Counted from the stretch's first letter, positions 16,962-26,388 are shown. The stretch is 58,123 nt of DNA from an uncultured Cellvibrio sp. (GCA_937958105.1 CALFXJ010000025.1:1-58123), one strand, 5' to 3'. The notes: a model not told the origin generated them from the letters alone. Numbers and translations: made by a program.

Positions 16962-18623
16962 ATGAATCAGACTCCCTGGTGGCGTGGCGCTGTGATTTAC
17001 CAGATTTATCCACGCAGTTTGATGGACAGCAATGGGGATGGTATCGGTGATATTCCCGGCATCATTCAAAAACTGGATTACATCGCCAGCCTTGGTGTGG
17101 ATGCCATCTGGGTTTCACCATTTTTTAAATCACCGATGAAGGACTTTGGGTACGACATCAGTGACTATCGCTCTATTGATCCCATCTTTGGCACTCTGAA
17201 TGATTTTGATCAGTTGATCGACCAGGCACATAAGCTCGGCATTAAAGTGATTATCGATCAGGTACTGAGTCATACCTCGGATCAGCATGCGTGGTTTGAG
17301 GAAAGTCGTTCTTCCAGAGACAACCCCAAGGCAGACTGGTATGTCTGGGTCGATCCAGCCGATGATGGCACACCGCCCAACAATTGGCTGTCCATCTTCG
17401 GTGGCTGCGCCTGGGAGTGGGAACCCCGCCGTGGACAATATTACCTGCACAACTTTTTAAAGAGTCAGCCGGACCTTAACTTCCACTGTGCCGAGGTGCG
17501 TCAGGAAATTCTTGACGAGGTGGAGTTCTGGTTAAAACGCGGCGTCGACGGCCTGCGGCTGGATGCAATTAATTTCTGTTTCCATGATCAGCAACTGCGT
17601 AATAACCCACCCAAACCTATTCACGAACGGAAAGGGCGTGGTTTTAAGGAAGACAACCCTTACGCATTTCAGCGGCACATCTATGACAACACCCGACCAG
17701 AAAATCTGGCCTTTCTGCAATCGCTGCGGGAATTGATGGATCGTTATCCCGGCTCGGTGACTCTCGGTGAAATTTCTGCCGAAGATTCATTGAAAACCAT
17801 GGCGGAATACACCAGCGGCAAATCCCGCCTGCACATGGCCTACAGTTTTGAGCTGCTGGTGGACAAGATGTCCGCAGCCTACATCCGTCAGACGGTAGAG
17901 ACCCTTGAAACGGAATTAAAAGAAGGCTGGCCCTGCTGGTCCATCGGCAACCACGATGTCGTGCGCGTAATGACCCGCTGGGGCGGAAAGAATCCAACGG
18001 ACAATCTCGCCCGCATGCTCAACGCAATGTTGCTGTCATTACGCGGCAGCGTGTGTGTATATCAGGGCGAAGAGCTGGGGCTTACGGAAGCGGACATTCA
18101 GCAGCATCAGTTGCAGGACCCTTACGGCATTACCTTCTGGCCAATGTTTAAAGGTCGCGATGGCTGTCGCACACCGATGCCTTGGGACGAGCACAGTACT
18201 CACTGCGGCTTCTCAACGGCTCCCACCTGGTTGCCGATTCCCGCAGAACATCGGGAACGCGCGGTCGCTCTGCAGGATAAAGATACCAATTCGGTATTGA
18301 ACCATTACCGGCGCTTCATGCAATGGCGCAAGCATCAGCCTGCACTGCGCCTTGGGAGCATTCGTTTTATTGACGGACCCGAGGACGTGCTGGTCTTTAT
18401 CCGCGAGTATCAGGGTGAGCAGTTGCTGGCAGCATTTAATCTGTCTGCAGCGCCAAAAAAACTGTCATTGAAAAATATTGTTGTAGAGGAATTTCTGGAT
18501 GGTCATGGATTTGACGCAGCCGAGGTGGCCGAAGAAACACTTTATCTCGATGGGTATGGAGTCTTCTTTGCCAATGTCAGTGTTTCACTGCATGAAGAAT
18601 CTGAAACGCTGTCGCTGGTATAA
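16962..18623 (+). CDS. GH13 alpha-glucosidase, cytoplasmic
   Basis: A 553-residue alpha-amylase-family enzyme without a signal peptide. The (beta/alpha)8 barrel motifs are complete: DQVLSHTSDQH (about 99-109), GLRLDAINF with nucleophile Asp201, TLGEIS with acid/base Glu270, and SIGNHDV with Asp332. The N-terminal WWRGAVIYQIYPRSL and QPDLNF are typical of bacterial alpha-glucosidases and oligo-1,6-glucosidases (GH13_23/31-like). It should release glucose from malto-oligosaccharides brought in by the MFS carrier. The ATG at 16962 has GGGAG 6 bases upstream; an in-frame GTG at 16899 would add an unrelated leader. The gene is divergent from GH15 and precedes the TonB receptor. Confidence 0.9.
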   Translation: MNQTPWWRGAVIYQIYPRSLMDSNGDGIGDIPGIIQKLDYIASLGVDAIWVSPFFKSPMKDFGYDISDYRSIDPIFGTLNDFDQLIDQAHKLGIKVIIDQVLSHTSDQHAWFEESRSSRDNPKADWYVWVDPADDGTPPNNWLSIFGGCAWEWEPRRGQYYLHNFLKSQPDLNFHCAEVRQEILDEVEFWLKRGVDGLRLDAINFCFHDQQLRNNPPKPIHERKGRGFKEDNPYAFQRHIYDNTRPENLAFLQSLRELMDRYPGSVTLGEISAEDSLKTMAEYTSGKSRLHMAYSFELLVDKMSAAYIRQTVETLETELKEGWPCWSIGNHDVVRVMTRWGGKNPTDNLARMLNAMLLSLRGSVCVYQGEELGLTEADIQQHQLQDPYGITFWPMFKGRDGCRTPMPWDEHSTHCGFSTAPTWLPIPAEHRERAVALQDKDTNSVLNHYRRFMQWRKHQPALRLGSIRFIDGPEDVLVFIREYQGEQLLAAFNLSAAPKKLSLKNIVVEEFLDGHGFDAAEVAEETLYLDGYGVFFANVSVSLHEESETLSLV

Positions 18624-18632
18624 AAGCTGGAA

Positions 18633-18668
18633 TGCATGCGTATTCCTTCGTTGAATACGTATGCATTC
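18633..18668. promoter_or_regulatory. Tandem candidate LacI operators upstream of the TonB receptor
   Basis: TGCATGCGTATTC (centre 18639-18640) and TGAATACGTATGCA (centre 18658-18659) lie 19 bases apart on the same face of the helix within experimental guess. Together they also form an inverted repeat, GAATGCATGCGTATTC against GAATACGTATGCATTC with one mismatch, so a hairpin after the GH13 gene is an alternative reading. The receptor gene begins 177 bases downstream. Confidence 0.55.
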
Positions 18669-18844
18669 TATTGTGAGCATAGGTGCCACGGCATACTATC
18701 TTGGCACGGGGCTGAAAGTTTTTTAATAACACTGTTAAAGCTCGCTTCACACTGCAGACTTAATAAAAACCGGGAATAAAAAAAATCCTTGTTGACACTG
18801 TTTCGTTAAAAATAATAGTAAAAACCTCCACGGAGAGTCACATC

Positions 18845-21619
18845 ATGAAAAAGCGCACGTTCAATCACGCACTGGCTTTAATGTCTACCATGGCATGGGT
18901 TTCAGGCTCCATTAATGTATACGCCCAAACCGAAAACGTCGCACCGGTAGAAGAGGTTGTCGTAACCGGATTCCGCGCCAGTCTGCAGAGTTCTATCTCT
19001 GCCAAGCAACAGGCGACGTCAATTGTTGATGCAATTTATTCAGAAGATATCGGTAAATTACCGGACACCAGTATTGCCGAATCCCTGGCGCGCCTGCCGG
19101 GTCTTGCCGGTAGCCGGGTCGATGGTCGTACCACCGGGATCTCGGTGCGCGGTTTTAATGAAAACTATGTAGCCACCACGCTCAACGGTCGCGAAATACT
19201 CGGCATCGGTGATAACCGCGGTGTTGAATACGACCTTTATCCATCGGAAATTATTGCCGGTGCCGTGGTATACAAAACCCCGGATGCCACGCTGGTTAAT
19301 CAGGGCCTGGGTGGTATCGTAGATCTGAAAACTATCCGCCCACTGGATAACGATCGTATCATCGGTATCAACGGCAGCTACGAGAAAAATGAACTGGGCT
19401 CGTCCAACCCGGACTACGATGACGATGGTTATCGGCTGGCATTAACCTTTTCTGATAAATTCCTTGACGATACTTTAGGCGTTGCAGTGACGGTCGCTTC
19501 GCTGGAGTCTCCCAGCCAGGAAGAACAATTCCGCGGCTGGGGTTACGCGGAAGAGGCGGACGGTACATTTGTGCTGGGCGGTCACGATTCCTACGTGCGC
19601 TCTTCACTCATGGAGCGCGATACCTATTCTGCTGTGGTGCAATTCCAGCCGAACGATCAATGGAGCTTTACCCTGGATGCGTTGTACATTGACTTCACTG
19701 AATCCAAAGTATTTCGCGGTCTGGAAGAAGGTGGTCCCATCTGGGGTGGCGGTGCAGTCAGCTACACCAACAGTGTGATTGAAAACGGTCTGGTCATGGC
19801 GGGTGAAACCAGCGGATTCCACAGCGTTATCCGTAACGACGGCGAAGTGAAAGATGGCGAACTGAAGACCTTTGGCTTTAATGCGCAATACCAGCTCAAC
19901 GACAACTGGTCCTTAACACTGGATGTGGCGACGGGCGAGTCGTCTAAAGAAATTCTTAACGTAGAAAGTTACTCGGGTGTTGGCCGGGCAGGTACCGCCA
20001 CCCAGGGCGCTCCATCGGCGCGTTCCTACGTCCTCACCTCGAATGGTGCGATCTATGGCCCGCACTCTACACTCACCACACCGGATTATTCCGACCCGGC
20101 AAACATCCGCCTCGCCGGTCCACAGGCATGGGGCGGTGCAATTTCTCCGTTGTTTAACGGCAACAGCAACGCGCAGGACGGATTTGTTAACAATCCTTAT
20201 TTTGAGGAAGAACTGGACACCATTCGTCTCTCAGCCCAAGGTGACGTTGAGTTTTCTATCGTGACCGGTGTGGAGTTCGGCATCAACTATTCTGACCGCA
20301 CGAAATCCAAAGTTAACTACGGCGCGTTTCTGGTAGCGCCCGGTTACGATGCCGCAACAGCTTCCGGTGATATTGCCGTGCCTTCTGAGTACATTGTCGG
20401 CACCACCGATCTCAGCTTCCTGGGGCTCGGCTCAATGTTGGCATACGATGGCATCCGCCTGTTTAACGACGGTGTCTACACCGAAATCGATGCAACGCAA
20501 TACGAGACCGCGCGCCTGGGTGACACCTATGTCGTGAATGAGGAAGTCACTACCGCTTACGGTATGGCGAAATTCGAAGCCGGTATTCTCACCGGTAACA
20601 TCGGTCTGCAGGTCGTGTCCTCCGATCAGCAGGCGACCGGTTTCGACACCCAGACTGGTTCGGCGGGAACAGTGGTTGCCACGCCAGTTTCCGATGGCGA
20701 CAAGTACACCAAGGTACTGCCCAGCCTGAATATGAATTTCCAGATTGCTGATGATCAGGTCATTCGTTTTGCGGCTTCAAAAACTGTGTCGCGTCCGCGC
20801 ATGGACAGCATGAAGCCTAATAACACCATCGGCTTTAATTTTGATGAAGCGCGGCGGATGAGCGATGACCCGGACTTCAGTGCGTGGAGTGGCTCAACCG
20901 GTAACGCCAGACTGAAGCCGCTGGAAGCGATTCAGGCCGATCTCTCCTACGAGTATTACTTTGCAAACGACGGTATGTTCTCGGTGACTTACTTCCACAA
21001 GGATCTGCAGAACTGGCATGTTACCCAGCCAACAGTGGCCGATTTCAGTGACTATATCGTGCCGGGCTATCACGATGCGGATGGTCTTGTCTCACGCCTT
21101 GGGCCGGTCTCTGCCATTGTCGAAGCCGGTTCTGGCTATGTTGCAGGTAGTGAGCTTCAACTGAGCTTGCCGTTCCATATTTTCTCCGATGCACTTGATG
21201 GTCTGGGCCTGATTGCCAGCGCTACCTTCCTCGATGGCAAACTTGATGTGGATGGTGAAAAGCAGCTGATTCCCGGATTATCGAAAGAGTCCTATCAGTT
21301 GACTGTGTACTACGAAAGAGGCGGCTTTGAATTCCGTATCGCCGGTCGCAAGCGTGACGAATATCTTTCCGAAGTTTACGGCACCAGCCTCGCGTTGACG
21401 CCGACCATTGACCAGGGCGCTGAGTTGTGGGACGCCCAGATCGGTTACAACTTCAGTGAGAGCGGTATCCGTGGTCTCGAAGGTCTGACCATCACCCTGC
21501 AGGCGCAGAACCTGACCGACGAAGACACCATTACGTCAAACGAAGGCGATGCGCGTCAGGTGACCAAGTACCAGCACTTCGGTGCTAACTACCTGTTAGG
21601 TTTCAACTACAAATTCTGA
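18845..21619 (+). CDS. TonB-dependent outer-membrane receptor for malto-oligosaccharides (by context)
   Basis: A 924-residue receptor with a signal peptide ending near VYAQ (residue 28), a TonB box EEVVVTGF (about 36-43), and a plug domain (KLPDTSIAESLARLPGL, GISVRGFNENYVATTLNGRE). A 22-strand barrel follows, closing with LGFNYKF and terminal Phe. The plug text fits the large Xanthomonas-Caulobacter TonB receptor group, where MalA-type proteins import maltodextrins. Sugar specificity is inferred from the adjacent GH13, GH97 and GH15 genes and the operator pair in front. GGAGAG lies before the ATG. A strong terminator follows, separating it from GH97. Confidence 0.9.
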   Translation: MKKRTFNHALALMSTMAWVSGSINVYAQTENVAPVEEVVVTGFRASLQSSISAKQQATSIVDAIYSEDIGKLPDTSIAESLARLPGLAGSRVDGRTTGISVRGFNENYVATTLNGREILGIGDNRGVEYDLYPSEIIAGAVVYKTPDATLVNQGLGGIVDLKTIRPLDNDRIIGINGSYEKNELGSSNPDYDDDGYRLALTFSDKFLDDTLGVAVTVASLESPSQEEQFRGWGYAEEADGTFVLGGHDSYVRSSLMERDTYSAVVQFQPNDQWSFTLDALYIDFTESKVFRGLEEGGPIWGGGAVSYTNSVIENGLVMAGETSGFHSVIRNDGEVKDGELKTFGFNAQYQLNDNWSLTLDVATGESSKEILNVESYSGVGRAGTATQGAPSARSYVLTSNGAIYGPHSTLTTPDYSDPANIRLAGPQAWGGAISPLFNGNSNAQDGFVNNPYFEEELDTIRLSAQGDVEFSIVTGVEFGINYSDRTKSKVNYGAFLVAPGYDAATASGDIAVPSEYIVGTTDLSFLGLGSMLAYDGIRLFNDGVYTEIDATQYETARLGDTYVVNEEVTTAYGMAKFEAGILTGNIGLQVVSSDQQATGFDTQTGSAGTVVATPVSDGDKYTKVLPSLNMNFQIADDQVIRFAASKTVSRPRMDSMKPNNTIGFNFDEARRMSDDPDFSAWSGSTGNARLKPLEAIQADLSYEYYFANDGMFSVTYFHKDLQNWHVTQPTVADFSDYIVPGYHDADGLVSRLGPVSAIVEAGSGYVAGSELQLSLPFHIFSDALDGLGLIASATFLDGKLDVDGEKQLIPGLSKESYQLTVYYERGGFEFRIAGRKRDEYLSEVYGTSLALTPTIDQGAELWDAQIGYNFSESGIRGLEGLTITLQAQNLTDEDTITSNEGDARQVTKYQHFGANYLLGFNYKF

Positions 21620-21647
21620 CGGGACAGATTGCGAGTCAGTAAAGTTG

Positions 21648-21679
21648 GCCCTGTCAGTGGCAGCTGACAGGGCTTTTTT
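21648..21679 (+). terminator. Intrinsic terminator after the TonB receptor gene
   Basis: A perfect 10-bp stem GCCCTGTCAG / CTGACAGGGC with a 6-base loop, followed directly by six T. It lies 29 bases after the stop codon. Because GH97 starts only 46 bases later, part of the transcript may read through. Confidence 0.85.
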
Positions 21680-21724
21680 ACAAACGCCTCAGGAAAATTT
21701 TAGTTCGATGGAGAAACAATAATC

Positions 21725-23797
21725 ATGAAACTGTCACTGCTGTTACGTTGCATCCTGCTGATCACCGCGCTGGTGAGTCTGGAGCTGGCTGCGGACGATT
21801 CTGTACAAACACGTAAAGTCTCATCACCCGATGGCAAGATTGTTTTTTATGTCAACGATCAAGATGGCATGCCCGGTTATCGCGTTGAGTTCCAGGGTAA
21901 GGAAGTCATCGCCCCGTCGGCGCTCGGACTGGAGTTTCGCGGTGTGGAAGGTTTTGTGCGTGATCTGAAGATTATCGATCATCACAATGCGCAGCAGGAT
22001 TCCACCTGGGAGCAGCCCTGGGGTGAGCGTCGCCTGGTGCGCGACCAGCATAACGAACTGGCAGTCACCTTCGGGCGCAAAGAAAAATCCGCCCATCATT
22101 TTATTCTGCGCGTGCGTGTGTTTAACGATGGTGTGGGATTTCGCTATGAAGTACCACAACAGAAAAAACTGGCGGATAACCGCCAGGGCCGGATCGATAT
22201 CATCGACGAGAAAACCACCTTCACCTTGCCCGCGCCCGAGCAAACCACCACCTGGTGGATTCCTTCCCGCGGCTGGAATCGCTACGAATACCTTTACAAC
22301 ACCACCCAGCTGGATGTGGTGGATCGCGTGCATACCCCGGTCACCTTCAGATCGCCCACCGGCGTTCACCTGAGCATCCATGAAGCCGCGCTGGTGGATT
22401 ACGCCTCCATGACGCTGGATTCGCAGCGCAATGGTACGCTGAAAGCGGACCTGACGCCCTGGTCTGACGGTATCCGGGTAAAGACGAAGCTGCCGTTCAA
22501 CACACCCTGGCGCACCATTCAGATCGCCGCAGACGCGACCGGCCTGCTCAATTCCGATCTGATCCTGAATTTAAATGAACCGAATAAACTGGGCGATGTG
22601 TCCTGGGTGGAACCGGGCAAATACGTGGGCATCTGGTGGGGCATGCACGTCGGCACCGCCACCTGGGGTTCCGGTGAAAAGCACGGCGCAACCACTGCTG
22701 AGACCAAACGCCACATGGATTTTGCGGCCGAGCATGGCTTTTACGGTGTGCTCGTGGAAGGCTGGAATATCGGATGGGACGGAGACTGGTACTCAAACGG
22801 TGACATCTTCAGCTTCACCAAAGCCTATCCGGATTTCAACCTGCCGGAGATTACCGCCTACGGAAAATCCAAAGGCGTCAGGCTGATCGGCCATCATGAA
22901 ACTGCCGGCGCGGTGATCAATTACCGAAACCAGATGGCGGAGGCGTTCGACCTGTATCAGCAGCACGGTGTTGCCCAGGTCAAAACCGGCTATGTGGCCG
23001 ATGGTGGCAGGATCAAACGCATTGATGAACAGGGCGTGGTGCGTTACGAATGGCACGACGGCCAGTTTATGGTGAATGAATATCTGCGTTCAGTGACAGA
23101 AGCGGCGAAGCGTGGGATCAGCATCAACACCCACGAGCCGATCAAGGACACGGGGCTGCGCCGCACCTATCCCAACTGGATTGCACGGGAAGGCGCGCGA
23201 GGCCAGGAATACAACGCCTGGGGTTCTCCGCCTAACTCAGCCGAACATACCGCCATCCTGCCGTTCACCCGGATGTTGTCAGGCCCGATGGATTACACGC
23301 CGGGTATCTTCGATCTTGCACCCTATGGTTTGGATGCAGAAAACCGGGTGCGCTCAACCCTGGCCAAGGAATTGTCTCTGTACGTCGTGATCTACAGCCC
23401 GATTCAGATGGTCGCCGATCTGCTGGAGAACTACGCTAAACACCCCGAAGCCTTTCAGTTTATCCGCGATGTGCCCACCGACTGGGAAGAGAGCCGTGCG
23501 CTGGCTGGTGAAGTGGGCGATTACGTGGTCTTCGCCCGTAAAGAACGTGGTGGTGAAGACTGGTATCTCGGGGCTCTGACGGATGAAGAAGCGCGCACGC
23601 TCAGCGTTTCACTGGATTTCCTCGCGCCGGGTAAAAAATACGAGGCGCAGATTTACCGTGATGCAGCGGATGCAGACTGGAAAACCAACCCCTACGCGAT
23701 GGTGATTGAAAAGAAAGTCCTCACCCACAGTGATGCGCTGAAGCTGCCGCTCGCCACCAGTGGCGGGGCAGCCATCCGCTTCAAATTACTGGATTGA
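21725..23797 (+). CDS. GH97 alpha-glucosidase, periplasmic (SusB-like)
   Basis: A 690-residue enzyme with a signal peptide (about residues 1-22, ending LELAAD). The family plan is visible: an N-terminal beta-sandwich (VSSPDGKIVFYVND, YRVEFQGKEVI), a (beta/alpha)8 barrel, and a C-terminal beta domain. Family marks are THEPIKDTGLRRTYPNW with Glu471 and the acidic cluster EGARGQE with Glu489 and Glu495, which fit the inverting, calcium-dependent SusB group rather than the retaining alpha-galactosidase group. It would cut glucose from malto-oligosaccharides in the periplasm after uptake by the TonB receptor. GATGGAGAAACAATAATC precedes the ATG. It probably shares the receptor's promoter by readthrough. 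Confidence 0.9.
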   Translation: MKLSLLLRCILLITALVSLELAADDSVQTRKVSSPDGKIVFYVNDQDGMPGYRVEFQGKEVIAPSALGLEFRGVEGFVRDLKIIDHHNAQQDSTWEQPWGERRLVRDQHNELAVTFGRKEKSAHHFILRVRVFNDGVGFRYEVPQQKKLADNRQGRIDIIDEKTTFTLPAPEQTTTWWIPSRGWNRYEYLYNTTQLDVVDRVHTPVTFRSPTGVHLSIHEAALVDYASMTLDSQRNGTLKADLTPWSDGIRVKTKLPFNTPWRTIQIAADATGLLNSDLILNLNEPNKLGDVSWVEPGKYVGIWWGMHVGTATWGSGEKHGATTAETKRHMDFAAEHGFYGVLVEGWNIGWDGDWYSNGDIFSFTKAYPDFNLPEITAYGKSKGVRLIGHHETAGAVINYRNQMAEAFDLYQQHGVAQVKTGYVADGGRIKRIDEQGVVRYEWHDGQFMVNEYLRSVTEAAKRGISINTHEPIKDTGLRRTYPNWIAREGARGQEYNAWGSPPNSAEHTAILPFTRMLSGPMDYTPGIFDLAPYGLDAENRVRSTLAKELSLYVVIYSPIQMVADLLENYAKHPEAFQFIRDVPTDWEESRALAGEVGDYVVFARKERGGEDWYLGALTDEEARTLSVSLDFLAPGKKYEAQIYRDAADADWKTNPYAMVIEKKVLTHSDALKLPLATSGGAAIRFKLLD

Positions 23798-24041
23798 TTT
23801 ACATCTGTTACAGCCCTGGCTGCTGAATGACTCCCTGCTCTGACGTCGGTAACAGACCGGCTACGAGCAGGGAATTGTGCAAAAAATACCTAAACTTTGC
23901 GCAGACTTGCAGATCAGGGCACTTTCTGCTTGACTCAAGGGAAGTGGAACATTAGAAAGGCACCTTTACCGTCTACTGTTCAACGGGTTCCTCTGCAGTA
24001 TCCTCCCATCCGGACCCGGCAGTGTCATTCAGAGTGAAATC

Positions 24042-24428
24042 ATGCAACCCAAAGAAATCGTCACCCAGTTTATCCAGGGGATCAAAGCCCAGCAGTTTGA
24101 TCAGGCCAAGCAGTTGTTACATGTGGAGGGTTTCGAGTACGTGGGCCCGAACATGTACTTTACCGACCCGGAAGACATGCTCGCCTATCTCTTCGGCATG
24201 GCCGGCATCCAGAAGGATATCGTCGTGCGCGAAGTGGCGGCAGAAGGTAATTCAGTCTTTGGCGTACTGGACTATAAAACCTACTTTGAACCCATTGGCG
24301 ATGTGCGGATTGCTATCTGGTGTATCGTGGACGGCGACAAAATCCGCAAGGTGGAAGGCTTCTACAATGCGGCGGTAGTTGAAAACATGCTCAATGTCGA
24401 GGGGCAGACTTTCCCTCCCGTGGGTTGA
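24042..24428 (+). CDS. NTF2-like (SnoaL-type) fold protein
   Basis: A 128-residue protein with the cone-shaped NTF2 pattern: an N-terminal helix PKEIVTQFIQGIKAQQFDQAKQLL, the strand-rich middle EGFEYVGPNMYF, and the closing strands KTYFEPIGDVRIAIWCIVDGDKIRKVEGFYN. Members range from isomerases to pure binding proteins; no catalytic pair is clear here. The gap from the GH97 gene (244 bases) carries a loose inverted repeat but no gene. There is no strong ribosome site before the ATG. Confidence 0.75.
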   Translation: MQPKEIVTQFIQGIKAQQFDQAKQLLHVEGFEYVGPNMYFTDPEDMLAYLFGMAGIQKDIVVREVAAEGNSVFGVLDYKTYFEPIGDVRIAIWCIVDGDKIRKVEGFYNAAVVENMLNVEGQTFPPVG

Positions 24429-24536
24429 TGTCTCTCAATAGGTAATATTTATCTAATCCATAAGGTCAATTGTCTTTAACTTTTGTGGTGCCGAGCGTAA
24501 TCTGGATTCAACAGCTAATCCAAAGGAGCAGGCATC

Positions 24537-24746
24537 ATGGCCAAGACAATGACATTCGCAACAGTTCACTTCTCAGTCGCTTTTTCAGTCGCCTACGCGC
24601 TGACTGGCGATGTGTTGGTCGGTAGCGCTGTGGCAATGGTGGAGCCTGCCATTAATACCGTAGCCTTCTATTTCCACGAATTAGGCTGGAAGAAATTCGA
24701 AGACCACAAACAGACGCTCCAGCAGTTTTTTGCAGAAACAGTTTAG
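24537..24746 (+). CDS. DUF2061 small membrane protein
   Basis: A 69-residue protein with hydrophobic helices around AVHFSVAFSVAYALTGDVLVG and AVAMVEPAINTVAFYFHELGW, which is the DUF2061 pattern (HFSVAF, EP..NT..Y...E..W). The family is small, membrane-bound and of unknown function; it sometimes appears fused to other domains. AGGAG stands 8 bases before the ATG. A strong terminator follows at 24812. Confidence 0.82.
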   Translation: MAKTMTFATVHFSVAFSVAYALTGDVLVGSAVAMVEPAINTVAFYFHELGWKKFEDHKQTLQQFFAETV

Positions 24747-24811
24747 CTTCGGCAGCTTTCCGTGAAGTGAAGGCTGCCTCAGCAAAAGAATCCACAGGAT
24801 GGGTAACGGGG

Positions 24812-24844
24812 AAAACCGGAGTGGTGATTCACCACTCCGGTTTT
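24812..24844. terminator. Bidirectional intrinsic terminator between DUF2061 and peroxiredoxin genes
   Basis: A perfect 15-bp stem, AAAACCGGAGTGGTG against its complement, with a 3-base loop ATT. The A-start and T-end allow it to work for both convergent genes. Confidence 0.85.
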
Positions 24845-24887
24845 ATTGTTTCTGAAAGGCCTTCACCGGAAATGAAGGCCGGGTTGA

Positions 24888-25529
24888 TCATGACTCGCGG
24901 GGGTCCGGAGTCAGTCGCAGATAAGGTTTGACCGCCTTGTAACCTTTAGGAAAGCGTTGTTTGATTTCTTCCGGATCCTGCAGAGACGGGACAATAACTA
25001 CGTCCTCGCCCGGCTTCCAGTTGCCCGGAGTGGCCACCTTATGATGCTCAGTCAACTGCAACGAATCGATCACGCGCAGAATCTCATCAAAGTTGCGTCC
25101 GGTACTGGCCGGATAGGTGATGATCAAACGCACTTTCTTCGCCGGGTCGATGATGAACAGCGAACGTACCGTCAGGGTAGCGTTGGCATTGGGGTGGATC
25201 ATGTCATACAGCGTTGAGACCTTGCGGTCCGCATCGGCGATGATCGGGAAATTCACACAGGCTTTCTGTGTCTCGTTGATATCTTCAATCCACGAATGGT
25301 GGGAATCTACCGGGTCAACACTCAACGCAATGGCTTTTACATTGCGCTTGTCGAATTCTTCTTTCAAATTCGCGGTAAGGCCGAGTTCGGTGGTACAGAC
25401 GGGCGTAAAATCTGCCGGATGCGAAAAGAGTACGCCCCAGCTATCACCCAGCCACTCGTGAAATTTGATAACGCCAGCGGTGGACTCCTGTTCAAAATCC
25501 GGTGCGGTATCGCCTAATCGTAAAGTCAT
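24888..25529 (-). CDS. 1-Cys peroxiredoxin (Prx6 type)
   Basis: A 213-residue thioredoxin-fold peroxidase. The peroxidatic Cys45 sits in HPADFTPVCTTE; the family Arg follows later in ATLTVRSLFIID. The long C-terminal part (GNWKPGEDVVIVPSL...GYKAVKPYLRLTPDP) is the Prx6 hallmark. The second Cys (Cys91) is not placed as a resolving residue. It reduces hydrogen peroxide and alkyl peroxides in the cytoplasm. GAAGGAGAATGCT precedes the ATG. A perfect inverted repeat lies about 33 bases upstream of the start. Confidence 0.92.
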   Translation of the reverse strand: MTLRLGDTAPDFEQESTAGVIKFHEWLGDSWGVLFSHPADFTPVCTTELGLTANLKEEFDKRNVKAIALSVDPVDSHHSWIEDINETQKACVNFPIIADADRKVSTLYDMIHPNANATLTVRSLFIIDPAKKVRLIITYPASTGRNFDEILRVIDSLQLTEHHKVATPGNWKPGEDVVIVPSLQDPEEIKQRFPKGYKAVKPYLRLTPDPRES

Positions 25530-25561
25530 AGCATTCTCCTTCAGAACAAGTGGGGCCTATC

Positions 25562-25577
25562 TTAGGTAGAAACCTAA
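25562..25577. promoter_or_regulatory. Candidate operator upstream of the peroxiredoxin gene
   Basis: TTAGGT-AGAA-ACCTAA is a perfect inverted repeat with 6-base arms, about 33 bases upstream of the peroxiredoxin start. A redox-sensing regulator is a reasonable guess, but no regulator gene is nearby. The other side of the 101-base gap is the 3' end of tatC. Confidence 0.35.
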
Positions 25578-25630
25578 CCTTAGAGAAAGAATATTTAGCT
25601 CTTTGGTTAGAACCGAAACGAGTAGGGAGT

Positions 25631-26383
25631 TCAATCCTGCTTTGCTTCTTCGATCTCGCGTATCTCTTTATTCTTATGCACCATGCGGCCAACAAATACC
25701 CCCGCCTCGAACAGCATCCACATGGGGACCGCGAGCAGAATCTGCGAAAAAACATCCGGCGGAGTAAGCAACATGCCGATAACAAAGCAGCCAACGATGA
25801 TGTAGGGCCGCTTGGCTGTCAGGCTGTCCGGCGTGATCACCCCGGCGTGAATCATGAGGATCACAGCAATAGGGATTTCAAAAGCAAAGCCGAACGCAAA
25901 AAACAGTTGCAGTACAAAATCCAGATATTTGGCAATGTCGGTCATGGTGGCAACGCCCTCCAGTCCGATGCCGGTGATAAACCCGAACAGCAGCGGAAAT
26001 ACCACGAAGTAAGCGAAGGCCATTCCAATGTAAAACAGCAGTACGCTGGAGATAAGCAAGGGTGCAGCAAGACTCTTTTCATGCTTATACAGACCGGGCG
26101 CGATAAAAGCCCAGATCTGATAAAGAATGTAGGGAATAGACAGTAATACCGAAGCGAAGAACGTCAGTTTGAGCGGCGTCAGGAACGGCGAAACCACATC
26201 GGTGGCAATCATGCTGGTATTGTCGGGCAGCAGGTTCTGCAAAGGTGCCGAGATGATGTAGTAGATATCGTTGGCGAAATAGAACAGACAACAGAAAACC
26301 ACCAGCACAAAGATCACGGTGTGCAGCAACCGTGTGCGCAGCTCAATCAGATGTTGTACCAGTGGAAGCTCTTTATCACTCAT
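25631..26383 (-). CDS. tatC: Sec-independent translocase subunit TatC
   Basis: A 250-residue inner-membrane protein with six helices. The twin-arginine signal binding site is visible: Glu14 in HLIELRTRLL near the N-terminus and Glu102 in FIAPGLYKHEK in the first cytoplasmic loop. It binds the RR signal of folded exported proteins and forms the receptor with TatB. It is last in the unit hisI-hisE-tatA-tatB-tatC, with only 5 bases after tatB. The order and content match Pseudomonas-type genomes. Confidence 0.95.
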   Translation of the reverse strand: MSDKELPLVQHLIELRTRLLHTVIFVLVVFCCLFYFANDIYYIISAPLQNLLPDNTSMIATDVVSPFLTPLKLTFFASVLLSIPYILYQIWAFIAPGLYKHEKSLAAPLLISSVLLFYIGMAFAYFVVFPLLFGFITGIGLEGVATMTDIAKYLDFVLQLFFAFGFAFEIPIAVILMIHAGVITPDSLTAKRPYIIVGCFVIGMLLTPPDVFSQILLAVPMWMLFEAGVFVGRMVHKNKEIREIEEAKQD

Positions 26384-26388
26384 GGCTG

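Noticed and set aside
23830..23875. Imperfect stem CCCTGCTC...GAGCAGGG after GH97 as a structured RNA
   Set aside because: The arms are short, there is no T-run, and no known RNA family is matched; it could be an mRNA end but this cannot be supported.
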